Notes: a model not told the origin generated them from the letters alone. 64,000 nucleotides of DNA from Epiperipatus broadwayi (GCA_028023455.1 JAQFVV010000032.1:1304001-1368000); one strand, 5' to 3'; shown: positions 24,046-36,442, numbered from the stretch's first letter. Made by a program: numbers and translations.

Positions 24046-24830
24046 AATAAAGCAAGTCGTATATAATGTGACATTGCTTTTAAAAGCTTATATTTATAAA
24101 TATGTAATATAGGGAGTGTACCAATAGCTCAAACATGCTCATATTTAATAAGAGCGGTAAGAGAAAATATTTAAAATCTCCATCTAGAATATTCTCATCC
24201 CTAGACCAATTGGTTTAGAACTTATGGCTCACCTCAGTGAGGAGCTAGAACATCCAGACACTAGATCTAAAATATCAATTCCAAACCCATCACTTATTTA
24301 GTAAGTAAATATTGAGAAGAGAATCTGAAATTTTCAGACACAAAAATGTCTTTAAATCAGGCTATGCAACACAAATAGCTATATGTAACTGAACCAAATT
24401 CAGATCTACTATATGTTAATAGATTTAGCATTGCCAAAGCCTTAAAGGTAAAATTATAATAATCAATAAAGTCATATATAATGTAACATTGCTTTTAAAA
24501 ACCTGTATTATCAAATATGTAATATAGGGTGCATATCAATAGCTCAAACAAGCTCTTATTTAATAAGTATGGTAAGAGAAAATATTTAAAATCTCTATCT
24601 AGAATATTCTTGTATTTACATATTGTATTTGTAAATACAAGCTTTTAAAAGCAATGGCAGATTATATATGACTTGCTTTATTATTATAATTTTATTTTAA
24701 GACTTTGGCGATGCTAAGGCTATTAATATATGGTAGATCTGAATTTGGTTGGATAAGAATATTCTAGATAAAGATTTTAAATATTTTCTCTTACTGCACT
24801 TAATAAGAGCTTGTTTGAGCACATAAGTAA
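24046..24830. repeat. Cluster of direct and inverted repeat units
   Basis: A unit of about 140 bp (caataaagcaagtcrtatat, cattgcttttaaaa, aatatgtaatataggg, tagctcaaacatgctc, atctagaatattct) occurs at 24046-24186 and again at 24455-24606. Parts of it, and the block caaattcagatctactatat (24396), recur inverted at 24640-24830. A perfect short hairpin, ttgtatttaca...tgtaaatacaa, lies at 24608-24640 at the turning point. Confidence 0.6.
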
Positions 24831-26039
24831 AAAATTTTGCTACATGTTTAATTTCATCCAATGATTTTCTAAGTTTCTAGAATTCTTTATCTCTAAGTCT
24901 TTTATAAGTTACATACTGTACTTTTACTACTATTAATTACAATATATTATTTGAGAATAAGCTGAAATTAAAATTTTGAAATGTTTTCTATTTCTATTAT
25001 TAACTTCATACAAACAGAAAATAGTTAATTTTATTCATTTGTGTGAATTTCTGTGCTGTCTTCCAATTATTTGTGATCATGAATTAGAAATTGTGAAAAA
25101 TGAATATAAAACCAGTAGAAAAAAAAAAACTTTGTGAGTTAATGAAAAAAATGAAAATGCTGATTTTTATTAATTAAGTAAAAGTTCATTGTAAAATAAG
25201 ATTTGAATCGGTGTAAAAATAATTGATATCACATACAGTTATATACTTGAAAGGTTGCCTGAAAGCTATCTTTAAAATAGACGATTCGAATAAAGCTGTT
25301 ATAAACAGTATTTTTTCCAAAAAATAAATAAATAATTATAATAAACCTATATTGAAAAAAGTATTCATATATGCTAAAAATTAATGCTAACTTTATAATC
25401 TAATCACATTACAAACTTGGAGAATTGTTATATAAAAGTCTCTCAATTCTTAAATATGCAATCACTAAATAATTCTAACAATCACAACTTTCCACAATGA
25501 CCAGTTCATTCTCTCCTATCCTATTTAATATGACCATCAGTTACATTCCAAAACCTGACTAAAAAATTCATATATGCTGACATGTTTTACAAATATAGGA
25601 TAATACCTCAATAAAAAGATAACCAATTTCAAAGAATGGAGCTCCAAATCCATCAAAACAGTGAGACATCTCATAAACTGAATATAATCTTATAAAACAA
25701 ACGATTTGAAACATAATACTATCCTGAATTACTTGGAAATAGCATTATTTATTTTTCTCATTCATCCAAGATTAATAGAAATAATATCCTGGAAAGCTGA
25801 TTCTCACTACTTAAAAATGAAATGCAAATATACCGCTAATAATTTTCTAAATATTTGAATATTCTATAGCTAAAAACTGACCCTTAATTTGAGAAAAAAG
25901 AGTCACTTTACACTTCTGGATAAATATTTAACATTAAATTAAAAATTATTAGCAGACAAATTCTTTGGTAGAAAATATATATATATTCAGAATTATAAGA
26001 TATATATTTATTCAGGATACAGTTTTATCACCCAAACAC
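24831..26039. other. AT-rich intron, nothing recognised
   Basis: No ORF or repeat with identifiable structure. One AT-only microsatellite-like stretch lies around 25976-26005. Confidence 0.45.
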
Positions 26040-26052
26040 ATGCCTCAATACA

Positions 26053-26193
26053 CTATGCGTGGTTTCGCACAGTAGGTAGAGCATCTGTCTTGGGAGTGAG
26101 AAGCCCCAGGATAGATTCTGACGCTCACATATCTGGCACTTAAACTTCTTATGAACTCCCAAGCAATAAGGTCATATTTTTTGTTTTTTTTTT
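26053..26193 (+). mobile_element. tRNA-derived SINE with 13-bp target duplication
   Basis: The head (26053-26130) is tRNA-like: cgcacagtaggtagagcatc as A-box and D-arm, cttgggagtgagaag as anticodon arm, and ccaggatagattctgac as a degenerate B-box. The short body ends in a T-rich tail. Flanks atgcctcaataca (26040-26052) and atgactcaataca (26194-26206) match 12/13, a target duplication. The tRNA of origin cannot be fixed. Not a functional tRNA: the acceptor stem does not pair and the B-box is mutated. Confidence 0.78.
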
Positions 26194-27012
26194 ATGACTC
26201 AATACAAGATCTCCTTAGATATTCAACATGGAAATTTTTCAAACAGCAAATTTAGGGCACATATCATGGATCCAAACAAATTTCTTTTCTAAACCATAAT
26301 AAAATCAATTATATTATTTTGAGGATTATTCATTGTGACTGTTCTTATCTGTTTCACAAGCAGAATTTAACAGTTTCCTAGTTTTTAAGTATGGAGAAGT
26401 ATGGACCACATAATGAATATGTAATTTTGCATGCACTTATAGATTTAAATGATTAAATAAAATCACAAATGAAGGAATGGATGCTTACTTATAAATAGTT
26501 GTGAATAATTGTCTTGCAAAAATCTATGCACAAAATAAAATATTAACACTGTAATTTTAAAAAAATGTTGGAAAGAATTCAGTTTATTTATAATCCATAT
26601 ATATACATATTATTAGATTTCATTTGCATTTTCTTTTGTTAGTTGAAAATTGATTATAAAATAATAAAATCGTTGAAAAAAATCACTTTATAGTTCATAT
26701 TTGTGCTTATTACTGTATTTAATACACATATACTGCTATGGAAATTAAAAAAATTTATTGCTAAATTAACATCCATTATTTGAATAATTCTTAGAATTTA
26801 ATCTTTTTAAATAAATATTAGTTCTTTTGGAATAAATTACGGTAACAATCTAAGATAATTTAAAATTTTAGCTTTATGGTTTAAAAATTCCTCAATAATT
26901 TTTCAAACACAAATGCTTCAAATAAATTTAATCAGTTTTAAGTAATTTGTTGTAAATAATTCATAAACTAAACATATTAGCTAATTGTTTCTAAAACACA
27001 AAATAAACTTAC

Positions 27013-27199
27013 CATGTTTCTGTATATACTGGCAAATACGTTGAACAATGTATGGTATTTCTTGCCCTGATGATGCTCTGCGAAGCAACTCCTCTAAAGA
27101 TACTCCAAAAGTCTTACCAATATTTTTCTTTTTTGAAAGTGGTGAACTAAGTATCTTTTTCATCTTTTCCATTCGAGATTCTCCAGAACCATCCAAATT
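27013..27199 (-). CDS. Exon entering the RhoGAP domain of a FAM13-like protein
   Basis: A 187-nt minus-strand exon with acceptor ttttaaaag|aatttgg and donor cag aaa cat g|gtaagttt; phase 0 in, phase 1 out. It encodes 62 codons beginning N-L-D-G-S-G-E-S-R-M-E-K-M-K-K. A lysine-rich linker is followed by FGVSLEELLRRASSGQEIPY and IVQRICQYIQKHG, the first helices of a RhoGAP domain (FGVxLxEL ... IPxIVxxIxxYIxxHG). The basic MKKI segment followed by FGVSL is like FAM13A/FAM13B. The first shown codon after the acceptor is not a start: TTG at 27196 is an ordinary leucine. Small GTPase-activating proteins of this class switch off Rho-family GTPases in the cytoplasm; which GTPase cannot be told here. 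Sure of RhoGAP, fairly sure of FAM13 type. Confidence 0.82.
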
Positions 27200-30100
27200 C
27201 TTTTAAAAAAATAAATAAATACACATCACACATACATAAAACATTTTAAGGTACTGCGCATACTATAGAAGAATCAAAATTCATCACATTTCACATTAAA
27301 TTATAAAAGAAAAATGCAAATTTTTTTCCCCATAGTTATATTTTCTTACAATAACAACAACTAAAAATTTAAATATTACTAACATAAATGTAAAGATAAG
27401 TGCACTTCTTAATTGCCAGATGACCGTTCTGAGAATTGGTAATTAAAAATAATGTAATTTATCTAAGTGAAAAATTTAAATGTTATATTTTTAATTTCAC
27501 AAAAGGCTTTGGTTTCTTAAAAGTAATAAAATATAAATTTTAAATTCAATTCAAAAATTATTACAATAATTTAACTATAAACTATTTTTAAAAAAAATTA
27601 ATGGTATGAAATAGTATAGAAAACAAATAATTAAAATTATTTTTTTAGAATTTGTCATCAAAGCAATGTAACAATATTAAGAATTGACTGAGTTAAACAA
27701 ATCAGTGAATTTTGTCAATGGATTTTTATTCATAATTCACAATTGTCAGATAGTAAGCAGTATTCATCAATTAATCCAAGGATCACTGCTACTACAAATC
27801 ACTATCAAATAGAGTTACTCATGCAATGATTACATTGCAAAACAGCAAATCAGTTGTTCTCATCCATTATTTAAATTTAATTGTCAAATTCTACATGGAA
27901 GGATCAATTTCTACTTTGATAGAGATATAGGTATTGGGTAATACGACATAGTTCTAACTATTATGCAATGAAACATACTGTAAGGCGTATTCAATAAATC
28001 ATAACTTTGATAACTAATAAATTATTTTCCAAATCAATAGAAAAAAAAAATTTCACAAGCAAGTGCATTTACATAATTTATATTAAATAAAATTAATAAA
28101 AATAGAAAACCACTTATATGTAAACATTCATAAAAAAAAAGAAACATTTTTGTAGCAATCTCGGTTTCAATTAAAGATTTTGCAAAGGAAATAATAAAAA
28201 TAAAGTATTAGCAAAAGTGTTGATCAAATTATATCAATTGAAATGCCCTATAGATCAGAAAAATAGACATACATTTCTATACCAAAAGAAATGCATCTTG
28301 GTAGAGTATGAAAACTATTATAGAATTTCTCATATATTTAGATACAAATTAGACTTACACAAGAAAACTACTAAGTATACAAGCTGGTTTCAAAAAAAAT
28401 CAAGGAACACAGATTTCATTAACTAAATTATGGCAGATAACTAAAATGATTGAAAAATGTTTTAGGTAATCATAGTAAAAGATAAAATGTTCTCAGGAAC
28501 ATTGATATACCAGAGCATGACATTGTTCTTATGTAGAATATTTTCTTTAAAGTTCAGAAATTACATTCAATATGTATAATGAATACAAAATGAGGAAAGC
28601 TAAATTGAAAAAACCGAAATGAGACTTTAATATCCTTTTATTATATTAAATACATTACATTCATAAACAAAAAATGTAGATTTAAAACCATTTAGAAGCA
28701 ACTTTAAAGAATAACAAGTTTTAAAAATGCAATTATCCATAAATATAAAAAAAAAAGAACATGATTATGATAACTTGGAAATTAAAATTCCTTGCAAACT
28801 GACACTGGGTAAAGTTGCAATGAAATGTTTGGGGGGGGGGGGGATCATTTATAGACATTCTTCTAAAAATGAAGAACAAAATTGTTTCAAATTACTGTAC
28901 GTAATATTATGACATTCAATGGAGGATAGGAAAACTGAATAACAAAATATGATATGAATAGTAATAATATGCATGATCTGTGATATTAGTCTTTTGATGT
29001 TATAAACAGCAAGGAAAATGAACAATTCACTAGAAAGCACAGTGCTGAAATTATTTTCCTTTGATCAGATTAAAAGTGAAAAATTAAGAACAAGCCATAA
29101 AATAAATTGATACTTTTTTCCCAATCTGAAAACAAAAAGCATGATAAATTATTCCCTAAAACTATTGTTCAAATGATTCACGATTCAACATTAACTTGAT
29201 ATCATTTAATAATAATTATTTAATAAATTCAAGTATACAATTAAGTCAAAATCCTATAAAGAAATATGTTAAATGTATACCATCAATTAATGATGAATTT
29301 AAAAACTGATACATTTGCAAAGTGTATAGATAAGAATACCTAATAACAATTCTGCTTAAGATTGGTTAACTTTACTTATTGCATGAAAATTAAAAATTTA
29401 CAAAAGATGGCAACAATTGAAATGTATTTTTATAGTTCTTATAAAGACTTTTGAAGAAATAAATATTAGCATATTTAAGTCGACCCTCCCCCCCCTAACA
29501 ATTGTTGAATCACCAACATAAGAAAAATACATTTTATATACCAATTTGAAAAATAAATCTTGATCATCCAATAATAAAATTTTGCTATATTAGACATTAT
29601 AGCAGTCTTTATTTTAAAGATGATATAATGTTTGATATGGAAAAATAGGAACAACATTTTATTAGTACTTTATGATGCTATTTAGACAAAATTAAGAATA
29701 CCTTTGCATTTTCACAAGCATTAGACTTATTTTATCATGAGTTACTTTACATACACGCATGTTAAAATAAAATTAAAGGAATTGTTAAAAAATATCAATA
29801 AATTACTAAGCTTAATCAGTGTGCGATATATTGCAATTTTACCTTAAGTTTATTTTTTATTAAGTAAAGAAAGATAGTATAAAAAACTTCCTAAAATTAG
29901 TGGCAAAAGTCTGCTGGAATTTTATAGATTTTCAAATTATATAAAATATATGTAATTCATAGTGAACTTAAATATTCATTTATATTTTGAGATAAATTGT
30001 ATAACTAATTTATTCTTATTCTAACAAAATCTTAACTTGGAAAGACTGGAACAAAGAAGCTGGATTAATAGTAATACTTCTACAAAAAAAAAAATATATT

Positions 30101-31966
30101 TTGGAGTAATTTCATGGATCAATTAAAATAATTCAAGATAATAATTATAAGTTTCAGATTTCCCTTGTTACATGGTTTATAAGACAGGATCAATTTAAAA
30201 CATTATATGTGAGAGTGAAGCTGCACATTGTCATTTCAAAAATCTGATAAACTGCTTTGATAAATTATGTTTAGTTTTAATCATTAATAATGAATAAAAT
30301 ATATTTTTAAAAAATCCCCAGATTTAAAAAAAAAAAAAATTAATGTTTTTAATACATTTAATAATATTGCATTTAAATTCCTTAAAATGATAACAAAAAT
30401 ATTATATATTAATGTTTTGTATAGACATGTAAAAAGTTTTCAATTGAAAGCAAAATACTTTTGGAACAAAAAAAAAAGAATAATTTAAAAATATTGGTTA
30501 ATTTAAGAATTGAATTAGTAATATCTTTAATGGAACAATAATATTCATGGTGGTGGTGGTTGGTATTACTTAAAAATTTCACACAAATTGAAAATTTATT
30601 TAAATTTCTTATGATACCTTGGATCAATATTTTATTACTATCACTAAAAATTATCAAAACTGAAATTAATTTGATGAGACTAACAAATCATCTTTAATAC
30701 AATAAAATTAAGTTTAATTTTTTTTTTTTTTTCAACATATACATTTTAAAAATCTAAAGAATTTATTACAGCTAAAATTAAGGTGCCTTCAGGTGGAGAA
30801 CATGCACACATGTGAGAGTTTGTTTTCAGCTACAGATAATTTAATTCAGAAAGTAGTAGTATATATTATAATAATGATAAAAAATCTGATCATGCATTTC
30901 TTTTAAAATGACAAAAAACAAACAATATTAGCGTAAATTAAGCTTAAAATAAATTTTAAAGGCTTATGTATTTCTAAATATAAATTAGTTTTATTTTGTA
31001 CATACTGTAGTTGAAAAATAAATTGATTATAAAATTTTGACTTTTTTTTTAGAAGGGAATAACATATATATTGATGCTAAAGATTAATTGATTACAACAG
31101 AGTAGGAAAGCAATAATGGATTTAAAATAGAAAAAAAAAAACACATACAACATCTAATTAAAGGGGGGGGGGGGTTTCAACTATAAAAATATTATGAGAG
31201 CTTGAATAAACAAAGCTGTTAAAAATAAGAAAATTGAAAATGCAATTCTGGTATACTGAAAAAAAACTGAGTTAACCATAATTTACTTATTGGAATGAAA
31301 TGAAATTATCTAAACCAGTGTTTTTCATTGGACTACCAGATAATTTTCATCAATATTAAAATGTTTTTTATTAAATTTGAATATTAAAATGAAGTTATAT
31401 ACTACAAATAAAATATAAGGAATTTTATAAAAGATTCAATAATATATATATAAGACATTTGTCTTTCCAGTGTACAGGTATTAAACTTTAAATTTATTAC
31501 CAATTTGTGGGCAATTTTTTTTTTTTTTAATAATCCATAGAGTACTAGTGGCATAGGAAAAATATGTAACAATAAAACTGAATACATAAAAGTTGAAAAT
31601 AAACTTTTTTTGGAATAAAAATTATGATGTAACAAATTCAATCTCTTTAAATTTATTAAAATAATATTTTCCAATGTTTTACAATAACTTTCAAAATAAT
31701 TAAAAAGTTATTAATAAAATAAATTTCAAAAGAAAAACAGGAACTGTATGACTACCAATTAAAGCTCAGAGGTAATTTTTGTAACCACCCGGAAAAAAAA
31801 ATACTCTATTATTTTAGGTAGATGATTTTGTTGTAGAATCCAAACAATGGCAATGCCATTATTGGCAGACTAAAGAATAAATAAACTGAGAAATAATTAA
31901 CTAGTTGGAATTTAAAACTACACTGATGATACAAATATTTTAAATTGTGTGTAAATAGTTTTAATT
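27200..31966. other. 5' part of the 24-kb intron, no gene seen
   Basis: AT-rich with many homopolymers, including G or C runs at 28831-28843, 29488-29495 and 31163-31174. ORFs of 60-90 codons on both strands (28217, 28727, 29475, 30409, 31402) show only low-complexity composition and no splice-flanked conserved motif. Confidence 0.5.
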
Positions 31967-31974
31967 AAATCATG

Positions 31975-33065
31975 GGTTCTTATAACCTAATCGGGCTTAG
32001 CCACTTGATGGCGTTCTGGCTCGCCAAAACACATAACAAATGCCGTTTGCAAGGCCTGACTTACGGCTATAGAAAACATCTAATGTTTGTCTTAGCCATT
32101 AGAAGGCCGTTGATGATGACGTAATGCAGAAATAATACGGCCTATTTCTGCTTCGCGACAGTTACTGTGAATCCGCACACTTATCTTTCGTGTACAGTTT
32201 GATATATATGTGTGTGTAGTTTGATTAGTCAAATTTTTACAATATACGTTACACAATCTTTGTATTTGTAATGAATTTAAAAAACCTGACTTCATAGTAA
32301 TTTTCCAAATGGCCACACCCTTATTTAGAGAAGGTGTAATGTGTAAAAGCTTGCCGAGAGTATGTCAAAACAAATTCGGCCGAGTTCGCGTGCGAAATCT
32401 CATTTTCACGTGAAATACCACGTAATTCATAAAATGGCTGGCGATCGCGTAACTTTTTCCGCAGTTGCCGAAAACAGAAGCCGAGTATTTCTGCTGTCCA
32501 ATAAAAATATACACGATTTTTTTGTAAATTTCATAGAAAGTACATATTATAAACATGTTTAATAAGGAAAGAAGATATTTATATGTGTTTGTTGTTATTT
32601 AAAAAAGTTTGAGTTTCTTTCTTTTGTCCGACTACGGTTACGATTTTGATATTTTTTATTTTAGCATTACAAACAACAGAACACTAACCCTAAAAATAAC
32701 CTTAAAACTAACCCTAACCCTAACCTTACACAGTTGTTTTGTTATGTAGAAAGCAATAATTAAGTGAAAGACATCGCAAAAAAAGTTCTAGCAATCAATC
32801 AATTAATAATAAAAAGGAGGAATGATGATAATTTGTCCAAAAACAGCGATTTAAAAATAAAATAAAAAAAAAAAAAAGGTTGTCATTTACTAAATACAAA
32901 ATTAAAAAGGCATGAAAAAAAAAAAGTTATAGCAATCAATAAATTAATAATTAAAAAAAAAAAGAGCGATTTAAAAATCACACGGCCCCATAAACCGTAC
33001 ATTGTATTGTTTTTGACTGCCAACAACACCATCAAGTGGCCAAGCACGATTACATTATAATTACC
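31975..33065. mobile_element. Non-autonomous TIR transposon, GGT family, copy 4 (1.1 kb)
   Basis: The best-defined copy. Left end GGTTCTTATAACCTAATCGG, right end read inwards GGTAATTATAATGTAATCGT, then GCTTRGCCACTTGATGG in both. Flanks are identical, aaatcatg at 31967-31974 and 33066-33073. The core CCACTTGATGGCGTT (32001-32015) and CCACTTGATGGTGTT (complement of 33025-33039) start exactly 26 bp from each end. The left interior carries aaatgccgtttgcaaggcct and gacttacggct, shared with copies 1 and 3. The right interior has a two-copy repeat (gcaatcaatcaattaataat with agcgatttaaaaat, 32766-32860 and 32910-32980). ORFs at 32092-32562 lie on both strands without domains. Confidence 0.88.
32684..32727. 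repeat. Short telomere-like (CCCTAA) tract inside TIR copy 4
   Basis: The tract reads actaaccctaaaaataacct, then taaaactaaccctaacccta, then acctta: three perfect and several degenerate CCCTAA units. TTAGGG is the telomere repeat of most metazoans other than insects and nematodes, but a tract this short is not evidence of a telomere. Confidence 0.6.
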
Positions 33066-33189
33066 AAATCATGTATATTGCATCTATAGTATTGTTATTT
33101 TTTCCCCTAAATAATTACTCTAGAAAAAACATATTATAAAAAGAACTTTTAAACTAAATTATGTAAATTAGCATAGCACATAGCAGTCA

Positions 33190-35215
33190 GTGCTTCACCA
33201 GATACCGTTCACAAAAAAACCCCGCGGAATTGTTAATATTATGTACTCACGTCATCTGTTTAAATATAATAAATTGCTTTATGGAATAACAGTGGCCCAA
33301 ACATTTTTCAAGCAAAGATGAACATGTTATTGCAAAAAATAGATGGCATTATTCCCTATTTAGATGATACACTTATTATTGCCCAATCGGAAAAAGAGCT
33401 AGAAAAAAGAGTAATGGCAGCGTGCTCAAAGCTAAATAAAGTGGGAGCTAGATTAATCACTGCCAAATACATTTGGGCAACTTCAGAAATAAAATGTTGG
33501 GGACATGTGATAAATAAGGATGGAAAGTTCTCTAATCCTGAGAAAGTGAGAGTTGTAAAAGATTTACAAGCTTTTCTGGGATTGTTAACTTTCTATGAGT
33601 TTTTTTATAGGATAAATCACATATATTAACATCATTGTATGATTTACTACATATGGAAAAACACCAGAAATAGAATGAAGAACACATGTCAGGAAAATTC
33701 AATGCATTACAAGTGATATGGAAGTGACGATTACTACAGATACTCAGGATTTTGGAGTTTAAGCTATCATCTGATATCAGCATGGTAAAGGCAAAAGTCT
33801 AATTGCTTATGCCTCCAGAACATTATCATTGGCTGAAAAAAAAATATAGTCAATTAGATAAGGAAGCCCTGGCTATAATATTTGTAATAAAGAAATTCCA
33901 TCAATACATATATGGCCATACTTTTACAGTGTCTGGATCATTGCACTTTACTTGGACTTTTTGGAAAGGACAAACAAAAAAAAACATCTGAATATGCAAG
34001 CCAGAGACTTTTGAGGTGGATTTAGCTGCCTACGACTATGAATTAGTTTACAAGTTGAGAAAGATGATTATGCATGCAGATGCATTATCACGTATGCCTG
34101 TAAGATAGTTTAATGGAAGTTTACAAAAGTAAACATATTAGACACAATAAATATTATATCTAAATAGTTCTAAAATCAATGCATGGATAAATAGAAACCC
34201 TGGATATAGTAAGCAAAAGAATTGGGTTTGAGAAGGATAGCCAGAAAGTCAACCAAGTTTCACTGCTATGGGGTTTGGAGCACTCGTCACTTTTGACAAT
34301 CTGTAATGACTGTATCCTGATGATTGATTGAGTACTGATATCAGCAGAAGGATGGAAACAAGTGCTAAAGTTGTTGCATAAAGGACATCCAAAAGTTGTG
34401 CGGATGAAGGGGATCGCACATTCAAACATGTGGTGGCCTAAAATAAATAGCGAAATTGAACAAATGATAAAAACCTGTCATGATTGCCAATCTGCAAATG
34501 ATTTACCAAAGAAAGTTTATAAACAATGGATAGAGGCCAGAAAACCATGGGAGCATATCCATATATATAAAGTATGCAGGACTTTTGAATAGACATTGAA
34601 TATAATAATAGATTCATACAGCAGATGGGCTGCATATAAACTCATGAAAATAACAAGTACTAAATATATCATAAAAGTCTTACAAGAAGTATTTGCCATT
34701 CATGAATATCCTAAGCTCCTGCTATTCAATAATAGAACAGAGTTTACTTCTGCAGATTTTGAAAATTACTTAACAGATAAAAGTATTCATCATGTTCTTA
34801 TTCCAGCCAACCACCCTGCCTCTAACGGACTTGCAGAAAAGAATTCAAGATTCTAAATCTATTTTGAGAAGAAACTCATGTTCTATCAGCATTTTATCCC
34901 TAATGCAATAAACCCTAAAACATTTCCAGAGTTGCTGTTTGGTAGAAAATGTCATACTCATTTATCTAAACTTTTACCTGTAAAAAAGAAATCAGAAAAA
35001 AGTATTTCTAGAGAAAATATGTATAATGCAAACTAAGTGAAATTTAGAGCCAGCAAAGCTGTATGGGTTCGAGACATATTAAAAAAAGATATGGATACCT
35101 GGGCCATAGTCAACAAAATATCTGTAGTCATATGAGTAATTAAACTTAAAAGTGAATTGCATGTCAGAACACATATAATCATTAATATCAGTGAAAGTCA
35201 ATCATGATAAATAAG
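33190..35215 (+). pseudogene. Ty3-type retrotransposon pol fossil (RT, RNase H, integrase)
   Basis: Domains appear in the usual Ty3 order on the plus strand. Reverse transcriptase from about 33250 (YNKLLYGITVAQTFFKQ), then a one-base frameshift and an open segment 33318-33629 with the intact catalytic box IIPYLDDTLII. RNase H 33803-33991 (KKYSQLDKEALAIIFVIKKF) and HADALSRMP at about 34070-34105. Integrase zinc finger 34362-34592 (LLHKGHP ... CHDCQ), core 34596-34856 with IIDSYSRW, a second catalytic aspartate changed to N in LLFNNRTEFTS, and E in NGLAEK. C-terminal part (PELLFGRK, KAVWVRD) to 35215 with stops. No gag, protease or LTRs are seen. The frameshifts, stops and lost integrase aspartate mark it as dead. 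Confidence 0.85.
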
Positions 35216-35307
35216 ATCAAAATTTTTGACAAATAATGAACTTGAAAATTTTTCATACTGAATATATACATTTTTTTTTTTTACATTTGAACTTTCATAC
35301 TACAACT

Positions 35308-35524
35308 TGCTATGATGTATTACTCCCGATAATGTATTATTCTGCTATGATGTATTACTCCCGATAATGTATTATTCTAAGATTGCAATGTCTTTAAAAT
35401 AATGCCTCCACAGGATCTGCGGACAAATTTTATCGATTAAGTTGGTCCCCACATTTCTTGGAGGTGTTATTTTTAATATATCACAAACTTAGAATAACAT
35501 ATCTCAGAGTAACACATCATAGCA
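35308..35524. mobile_element. 217-bp foldback MITE with duplicated left terminus
   Basis: Left end tgctatgatgtattactccc (35308) is repeated in tandem at 35343 (35-bp unit); the right end read inwards is tgctatgatgtgttactctg (35524). The inner sections pair too: aatgcctccacagg with cttggaggtgttat. No ORF. Confidence 0.7.
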
Positions 35525-36442
35525 GAAATAATACCAAAGATATCTAGTATTGAAATATACAATTTCATATACAAATATACTTTTAAATTTGAAAATTACT
35601 TATAATGCACCCAAGCAATTTTTAAATTATTTCTAAAATTTAAATTATTGATATTAGGTGCTTTGAAATAGGTTTGACTTATGGAAATGAATAGTATTAA
35701 CATATAATCTCTGATGTCAGCTTCTCTTATAATGGAGTCCATTCATCTTATTACTGATTATCTTTCGTGGTTATTAATCTTTTCAAAGCATTATAAATTT
35801 TTCAAAATAATTGAATTACTTAATAATATCAAAATAAAATTCTGATTTTGATATTAATTCTTAAAATGAAATTTCAAATATTTATTTAGACAAATATTTT
35901 GTTTTCCTAATTTTCAAAGATCTAAGTGAGTATCACTACCATGGTTTATTTTGATTTGTATTCTTCTTTAATATCTATTTTTCATATCAAAAACCACAGA
36001 AAATAACTTCAACAATTCTGATCTTCATATACCTAACAGTCATTTCAAAATTTTCATTGTAATCTGCTTAAGTTAATTAATCCAAGATGAATTGACTGAT
36101 TAACGCCTTCTTGATGATAAAAATTATCAACTTTAAATCAATTGACATCTGTTATGCCTGCAACCTGAATTTGAATCTGAATTTGTTTTCAAGTAGCTAA
36201 AGACTTCAAAAAAGTTTGGAATTTCTTTTTCAGATAATCAGTGTACAGACAAAATTGATAGTCACTCGATGAGATTCTTTGATGGAGGCTACAGTAAGTA
36301 TTATACATCAAATCAGATGTTAAAGAAAATGCAAATTTTTTTTATTAACATTGCAATTACGCACACAAAATAACATGTACAAAATACAATCAGGTTACAA
36401 AAATTACATAGAAAGTATAAAAGTTTTTTTTTCAAGTTTGCA
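35525..36442. other. AT-rich intron, nothing recognised
   Basis: No ORF, repeat or splice-flanked motif is visible between the MITE and the hAT fossil. Confidence 0.4.

Noticed and set aside
24046-24830. A CRISPR array or satellite
   Set aside because: Eukaryotic context, only two to three units, no regular spacers, and inverted copies.
26053-26130. A functional tRNA gene
   Set aside because: The acceptor stem does not pair and the B-box is degenerate; the 13-bp duplication marks a SINE.
26981-27196. Reading the RhoGAP exon as an independent 71-codon protein starting at 27196
   Set aside because: The codon at 27196 is TTG, an ordinary leucine just inside a splice acceptor, and the reading past 27013 runs through a consensus donor into intron.
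32365-32562. Opposite-strand ORFs of 63-66 codons over the same bases
   Set aside because: Mirror ORFs inside non-autonomous TIR copy 4; no conserved motif.
32684-32727. A chromosome fusion point or buried telomere
   Set aside because: Only three perfect CCCTAA units, inside a well-bounded transposon.
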